DNA of 64,000 nucleotides, taken from Cladobotryum mycophilum. Taxonomy: Eukaryota; Ascomycota; Sordariomycetes; Hypocreales; Hypocreaceae. Below are positions 58,471-64,000 of this stretch, one piece after another. Position 1 is the stretch's first letter. Every line of letters starts with the position of its first letter. The stretch is from NCBI GenBank assembly GCA_036429605.1, contig JAVFKD010000015.1:953421-1017420 (forward strand), in the 5' to 3' direction. The notes under the pieces were generated by a model that made no database searches, was not told the DNA's origin, and saw only the letters and a list, made by a program, of their open reading frames with translations. A program made the translations under genes and the position numbers.

Positions 58471-60248
58471 AATCTACACTATTATTTTAATTCCTTACTA
58501 AACTTAATCTATTATACTAAACCAGATTAGATTATTAAATCTCGGTGATTTTCTATTAATCTTTTATTCTGTAAATACCTAATTATATTCTCTGACCGCT
58601 AGCATATACTCTAGTTATCTTTCTAGCTTTAAGGCTTATAGTAAACCTATGTATCTATTATTAAGTTAAGGCATTAGTCTGGCTGCTAGTCTATACTATA
58701 GTTTATTAAATTACTTCTTACGCCATTCTTACTAATATTAATTTATTAAGATTAAGATTATCTAGTAGCTAACCTTGCCTTTGACTGCTTAACTGGCTTA
58801 CTGGCTAATTACTAGACTGGCAGGTAAATTAATTACTTATTATAATAGCTAATATTACTAGAATAGTCTATGTAATATTCTATAATCTTTTATAAAGTAT
58901 AATTATAATCTTAGAATTAAGAATCCGTTAGTATAAATCTTAAAATACTAACTTGTATCATCATTAATATAAATAATTTTTTTATTTAATAAAAGATATT
59001 ATAGAACTTAATTTTATACAGACTATATAATAGTAAAGAATCTTAAGCTTATTATTAAATTGTATAATTATTATTATAGTTTTTAATAGAGCTAAAGAAT
59101 AGATTTTTATTAATAGGTATAGTTTTATAAGTAATATAATATTATTTATTAATTAAATTAAATTTTTTTAATAATGAATCTTTTTATAATTTACTAAAAT
59201 ACTTTTTAATAGATTCTAAGTAATTATAAGAAATAAAAATCTTATTTTGTATAACATACTTTATCAGCGAGTGGCGCATATCAGCGAGTGGCGCACTTTC
59301 CGCCCACAGCGCATACAACTTACCTTCTCATTAAATTCCTCCACAATTAACTATAGAATCCCTTCCAAATAAAGCCAGGATAATTATAGCCCTTCAAGCT
59401 CTTGAAAATAGCAAATCACTTAGTATTCGAGCCGCAGCCAAGATCTACAATATGCCAGCTAGTACAATCCGCCATCGTCGCAACGGTCGTACAGCCAGAC
59501 ATAATACCAGACCCAATTCAATAAATCTAACTGAATCAGAAAAAAGGTTATTATTCAATATATAATTGAGCTCTCAACGCGATCATTTCTACCTAGATTA
59601 CATAGTGTTAAAGAAATAGCCAACCAACTGCTACGCGTACGCGACGCACCACCAGTTAGGAAGCTCTAGGCTCATAGATTCGTCAAACACCAACCAGAGC
59701 TACGTACACGTTATTCTCGTAAATATAATTATTAAAGGGCCAAATATAAAGATCCAAGACTAATAAGTAATTGGTTTACTCTTATATAGAACATTAAGGC
59801 TAAGTATGGTATCCTAGATAAGGATAGCTATAACTTTAATAAGACTGGCTTCATAATGGGCCTAATCTTTGCAGGCATGGTAATTATAACATTAGATAGC
59901 CGTATAAAGGCTAAATTATCCTAGCCTGGCAATCGAGAATGGGTAACTATAATCCAAGGCGTTAATGCATACGGTTAGGCTATTCCGCCATTTATCATCC
60001 TAGCCGCCCAATATCACCTATCTCATTGGTATTAAAAATATAATCTTCCAGCAGATTAGGTTATCACAATAATAGATAATAGCTAGACTATTAATAAGGT
60101 TAACCTGGATTAGGTTAAGCATTTTAATTATCACACGGCATCTCGTACAAAGGGCATATATCGGCTGCTTATCCTTAATGGCCATAAAAGCCACCACTCT
60201 ACGGAATTTGAGCTCTACTACTAATAGTATAAGATTATTACAATCTAT

Positions 60249-60503
60249 ATGCCTGCTCATTCCTCTCATATCCTTCAGCCGCTTGATGTTAGCTGCTTTA
60301 GACCACTTAAGCAAGCGTACAACTGGCAAATTAAGACCCTGATACGTATGCATATTATACATATCAGTAAGCTCGAATTCCTCTACGCCTTTCGTATAGC
60401 TTTCTTTTCTTCAATGACAGAGAAAAATATACAAGGAGGCTTTGCAGGAACTGGCCTTATGCCATTTGACCCGCAGAGAGTTCTCTCAAAGCTTTATATC
60501 TAG
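60249..60503 (+). pseudogene. Transposase DDE C-terminal segment (pogo copy 4)
   Basis: Open frame of 84 codons. AHSSHILQPLDVSCFRPLK is the highly conserved pogo/Fot1 motif just after the last catalytic acidic residue, and GLMPFDPQRVL is the usual closing motif. The protein upstream is broken. Confidence 0.85.
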
Positions 60504-60704
60504 CTACGAACGCCAACACCTCCAGCAACCTTGCCTGAGATTAGACAGCCTTAGGTCTCGAAGACACCGCAGACTGCGTACGAGGCTAGCTCGCAATCAG
60601 AGCATATAAAATCTCGTATCTCTGCTCATCAAAATAGCTCTCCTACATCAATGCTAGCTACTGTGGATCAGTTTGCGAAGGGAGCAATAGCCATAATACA
60701 TTAG

Positions 60705-61025
60705 GTGGCTCTTCTACATAAAGAAGTCTCATCACTTCGTACAGCAAATGAGGCATTAAACAAGCGCCGAAGAGTAAAAAAAACGCGTGTACGGCTTGGA
60801 GGCTCTCTTACTATTCAAGATGCGCAAGATCTAATAGATCAGAAGGATCTAGATAAGCAGATAAAGAAGGAAGATCGTCAAAGTAGTAGTCGACGAGGGT
60901 TGGGCCGGACGAATACTCCGCGCTATAGCAATTACAGCAAACCTGGGCATAATATACAAACTTATAAGAAAGCCGTAGAAATATCTGACTTATCAGATTC
61001 TAGCAGTATTTTAGTTACTATTTAA
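60705..61025 (+). pseudogene. Transposase C-terminal tail with mutated zinc knuckle (pogo copy 4)
   Basis: A 106-codon frame: a coiled-coil-like start (VSSLRTANEALNKRRRVKK), an acidic/basic linker (DLIDQKDLDKQIKKED) and YSNYSKPGHN..TY, a CCHC knuckle in which all three Cys positions are now Tyr. Ends at TAA just before the terminal repeat. Confidence 0.75.
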
Positions 61026-61199
61026 TATTTTGTGGTATAATTGAGCAGTTTATACAGGTTGTAGGTAGAAGGTGCGCCACTCGCTGATATGCGCCACTCG
61101 CTGATAAAGTACGTTATAGGTATTTTAAAATTATATTTTAATCCTCTATTGTATTCTATATTATTTTAATAAGTTAATAAAAATACGTTATATTATTTA

Positions 61200-61830
61200 A
61201 AAGATAGTTTTTAAGATTATGTATAAGTAAATAAATTCCTTTTCACTAATTATACTTAATATTATAGTTACTTATACATACAGTTATATATATATATATA
61301 ATCCTATAAAACACACAATCAATAACCATAACTCTTATCTAAGCTATTAGAATTATAAATACCACTTAAAAATATTTTATTCTTATGATTTCAGTAGTTA
61401 AGTAAGTAACTAAAATACCTGGCTAACGTAAATCAAGTTATTAACTATATCTAGAAAAGGCTATATATAATAGAATAACTTAAATAAGAAAACAAAATAT
61501 AAATTTTATTAAAATTAAAGTTTAATAAAGAATTATAAAAAAGTTTAATTATTTAAGTAACTTAAACTATATTATAAATGAAAACAACCTAAAAAAATCT
61601 AAGTTTTATTATAAAACTTAAAAAAAAACTTAATTTAAAAAAAACAATTCTAAGTTTTAAATAATCAAAAGTACTAATATATATAATTACTTAATTAATA
61701 CCTTAATTATATAATTAAATAATAAATATCTTATTAAAATATATAAAATCTAGATTTTAATAAGATAAGATTAAACCTATTTATTATTATTAACTAATAT
61801 AATTAAATAAAGTATAAAGACTCATCCCTT
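61200..61830 (-). repeat. Family A dispersed repeat, minus-strand copy
   Basis: Same layout as 40740-41480, ending near AAAGACTCATCCCTTGAAGG at about 61812-61832. Confidence 0.6.
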
Positions 61831-62346
61831 GAAGGCAGTTTAAAATCTTAGAATAGTTTATTACATAAAACTATAATATTGGGTTCTTTAATCTTATAGT
61901 TAATAAATCCTTCTATTAATTGAATAATATACTTATAAATTCATTTAATAAACGTTTTATTTTCTATAAAATTACTATTATAGTAACTAATTAAATTTTA
62001 ATTCTTTAAACTATTATAAATAATAACTATACCTTTTAATTAAGTAATGTAATTAAATAGCTATAGAATAATTAATAAATGTTTCTTATAAAGATTTTAA
62101 AAGCTTCTAGTAAGATATAATGTAATGAAAACTATATCTAGTCTAGTTTAAGTAATTAAATAAATAACTATACTAACTATAGTTTAAAATAACTCAATGT
62201 TAGCTTTATTTAGCTTATTAAAAGACTTCAATAATTCTTACCTAGTTAATAAACTAGATTATAAAAAAATATAATTTAGTTTTTAATTAATTAAGTTAAA
62301 AAGACTCTACAATCTTTTGATATAATATTTTAAGCTAGTTTAATTA

Positions 62347-62838
62347 AAGTATTGCTATTCGGGCTGTACTTCACAAAGCCTTTCTTCTTTTAGTCTAGCG
62401 TAACAGACTAAGCCCCTTAACCCCAGTTACAGAGGGGCTCGGATTTAAATACTATATTTATAGCGCATTTAATTGCTGTAAGCTAATTAAATGCCCTATA
62501 ATAGTAACCATAACCATTATAACTGTACAATAGCTATTTCAATCGATTAGCTATTTCAATCAATCAGCTATTTTAATCATTTATTTTAATTAGCTATTTA
62601 AATAAGCTATTTACGCCGTAGTTGGCCGTTGTACAAAATTACAGTAGCAATGGTTACTATTATAGAGTATTTCATTAGCCTATAGTAATGAAATGCGCTG
62701 TAAATATAGTGGTCATATACAAGCCTCGCTGTAACTGGGGCCTAGGCGCGGGGGCTAAATCACTAGCCGTAACGCTACTCCAATTAAAACCAGGTACAGC
62801 CCGATTAGCAATACGTTACAGCCCGAATAGCAATATTT
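62347..62838. repeat. Family B palindromic MITE-like element, best-preserved copy
   Basis: About 490 bp with long imperfect inverted arms of nearly 200 bp: CCCCAGTTACAG (left, about 62421) is mirrored near 62735, and GCGCATTTAATTGCTGTA (left) near 62690. The right end holds two 22-bp units, the left end one. The centre has repeated AGCTATTT words. The transcript could fold into a long hairpin. No coding potential. Confidence 0.75.
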
Positions 62839-64000
62839 ATTAAAATATACTTAAATTAATATATTAACATCGTATATTTTTAAGTTTTAAAAACTCTTAA
62901 CTTTTATATGTTTATTTAAGCTTAGATTATATATAAATGTTTATTGTTAATAAATATAATAAGGTTTTAGGTGCAATCGTAGGCTTATTAATAATAGTAA
63001 GGTTAATAAATAAGTGATTAAATAAGTACTAGCCTTTAAATAAGATAAAACATACATAAGTATAATGAATGGATAAACATTAATGTAAACACTCTTAGGC
63101 TTTTAATTAAAATTATCTGAAGCTATAAATCAATTCTAAACATAATAACTTTTAGTGTAAAACCCTGGGCGTTATTAAACTAGTATTATAACATTGTAAT
63201 AATAGTTAAATGGTTACTCTAACTAAACCCAAATTTATTAATCTATGTTATATAATACATTACATATAATTAACAACCACAACTATTATTATCTTAGCAA
63301 CTAAGTAAGTAACTAAAGCACCTAATTGACCTAAATCTAATTACTGACTAAACCTAGAAAAAAACAATAAAATAGCTTAAAAAAGAATCTAAATCTAAGC
63401 TCTATGATAATTAAGCTAAAAGCTAAATAAAATATTATTAAAATAAAGTTTTATTAAAAGAAAAGAAAAGAATTAAATTAAATAATAAATATAAGTAAAA
63501 GAAATATAAGTAAAAGAATTTAATATATAATTATTATATGTAAAAAGATTTTAATTATATAAATAAAATTTTATAAAAAGAATAATTAAATTTTAAATAA
63601 TTAAAGTATTAGTTAAATAATTATATATACTATTACTTTTAATTATCTAAAACCTAATTATCTTTTATTTTTATTTATTTATATAATTAACTTCCTTTTA
63701 AATATTATAATTATATTTTTTTATTTTTTTATTTATATTTCTTTTAATGATATTTATTATTTAATTTAACTAATTAAATTCTTTATTTTATTTTAATAAT
63801 CTTTTATTTAACTTTTAGTTTTATTATTATGAAGCTTAAATTTAAATTCTTTTTTAAGCTATTTTATTACATATAGCCTTTTCTAGGTTTAGTTAATAAC
63901 TAGATTTAGGTTAGTCAAATACTTTAATTACCTACTTGGTTACTAAGATCATAGTTATTGATTATGTGTGTTATAGGATTATTATATATACAATTATATA

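Larger units (their letters stand above)
57199..59253. repeat. AT-rich interval with family A and C copies
   Basis: A family A plus-strand copy (57355-57975) and a family C copy (58030 to about 58470). The stretch 58500-58850 is less AT-rich and rich in CTGGCT/CTAGCT words but has no open frame or recognisable element. Confidence 0.5.
59254..61114 (+). mobile_element. pogo/Fot1-like DNA transposon, copy 4 (subfamily I), least mutated at its 3' half
   Basis: A 1,861-bp element with TA at 59252-59253 and 61115-61116. Both ends hold two perfect 17-bp units (ATCAGCGAGTGGCGCAT, then the same unit ending CAC). The transposase reads plus. Its start codon is ATA where the inner copy has ATG, one base is missing near 59550, and the catalytic motif reads FNKTG (59835-59850). 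Two C-terminal frames remain open: 60249-60503, with the DDE-superfamily end (AHSSHILQPLDV), and 60705-61025, with a basic region and a knuckle remnant. Confidence 0.93.
24560..64000. other. AT-rich, RIP-like mutated repeat block
   Basis: Roughly 39 kb of very AT-rich DNA with no intact gene, extending past the window edge. Recognisable transposon motifs inside are changed in a consistent way (Asp to Asn, Glu to Lys, Cys to Tyr, Gln/Trp to stop), that is C-to-T on either strand, the signature of repeat-induced point mutation. Copies of the same repeats differ mostly by transitions. Such blocks are usually H3K9-methylated heterochromatin in Pezizomycotina; chromatin state here is inference. 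Stretches not assigned to a named repeat below are anonymous AT-rich DNA. Confidence 0.9.
61117..64000. repeat. AT-rich interval to window end with A and B copies
   Basis: A minus-strand family A copy (61200-61830), an intact family B palindrome (62347-62838), and family A-like fragments from about 63230 to the end, for example the TTAGTTACTAAG/CATAGTTATTGATTATG blocks. No gene is seen; the block continues beyond the window. Confidence 0.5.

Noticed and set aside
60018..60362. Minus-strand 114-codon frame, and its relative at 36537-36794
   Set aside because: Both are antisense to the transposase in pogo copies; the sense strand carries the recognisable DDE motifs.

Overview
The window comes from a filamentous ascomycete (Pezizomycotina). 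The evidence is short GT-AG introns of about 42-135 nt with CTAAC-type branch sites, a divergently transcribed histone H3/H4 pair, a pentafunctional AROM gene, a neurofibromin/IRA-type RasGAP gene, and pogo/Fot1 and Ty3/gypsy elements ruined by C-to-T/G-to-A changes of the kind made by RIP (repeat-induced point mutation). A Sordariomycete/Hypocreales origin is plausible but not proven from sequence alone.

The window has two compartments. Positions 1 to about 24,560 are ordinary gene-bearing euchromatin: histone H3 (minus, 628-1101), histone H4 (plus, 2619-3120), a 4.3-kb gene-free stretch, a single-exon C2H2 zinc-finger factor resembling proteasome regulator Rpn4 (plus, 7415-9316), AROM (minus, 10765-15514) and a RasGAP of about 2,540 residues with 14 or 15 exons (minus, 15984-24416). 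The AROM reading frame is broken three times. Each break is one base short in a G/C homopolymer, which points to sequencing or assembly error rather than a pseudogene.

From about 24,560 to 64,000 the sequence turns abruptly AT-rich and contains no intact gene. It is a graveyard of mutated repeats: five pogo/Fot1-like DNA transposons of about 1.86 kb (one nested inside another), one Ty3/gypsy LTR element with both LTRs and a polypurine tract (52837-57198), many copies of a 0.7-0.8-kb repeat (here 'family A'), a palindromic MITE-like repeat (here 'family B'), two minor repeat families, and microsatellites. A non-AT-rich island at 34265-38980 is bounded by a 14-bp direct repeat and ends in (TAA)n, as expected of a truncated non-LTR retroelement insertion. 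It was later split by the nested pogo elements.

The genes do not form a cluster; they are independent housekeeping loci (chromatin, proteasome control, aromatic amino-acid synthesis, Ras signalling). The notable biology is the sharp border about 150 bp upstream of the RasGAP start codon, the layered history of transposition and RIP, and the shared terminal architecture of three pogo subfamilies (two 17-bp direct repeats inside each terminal inverted repeat). I found no CRISPR array, biosynthetic cluster or recognisable new defence system.
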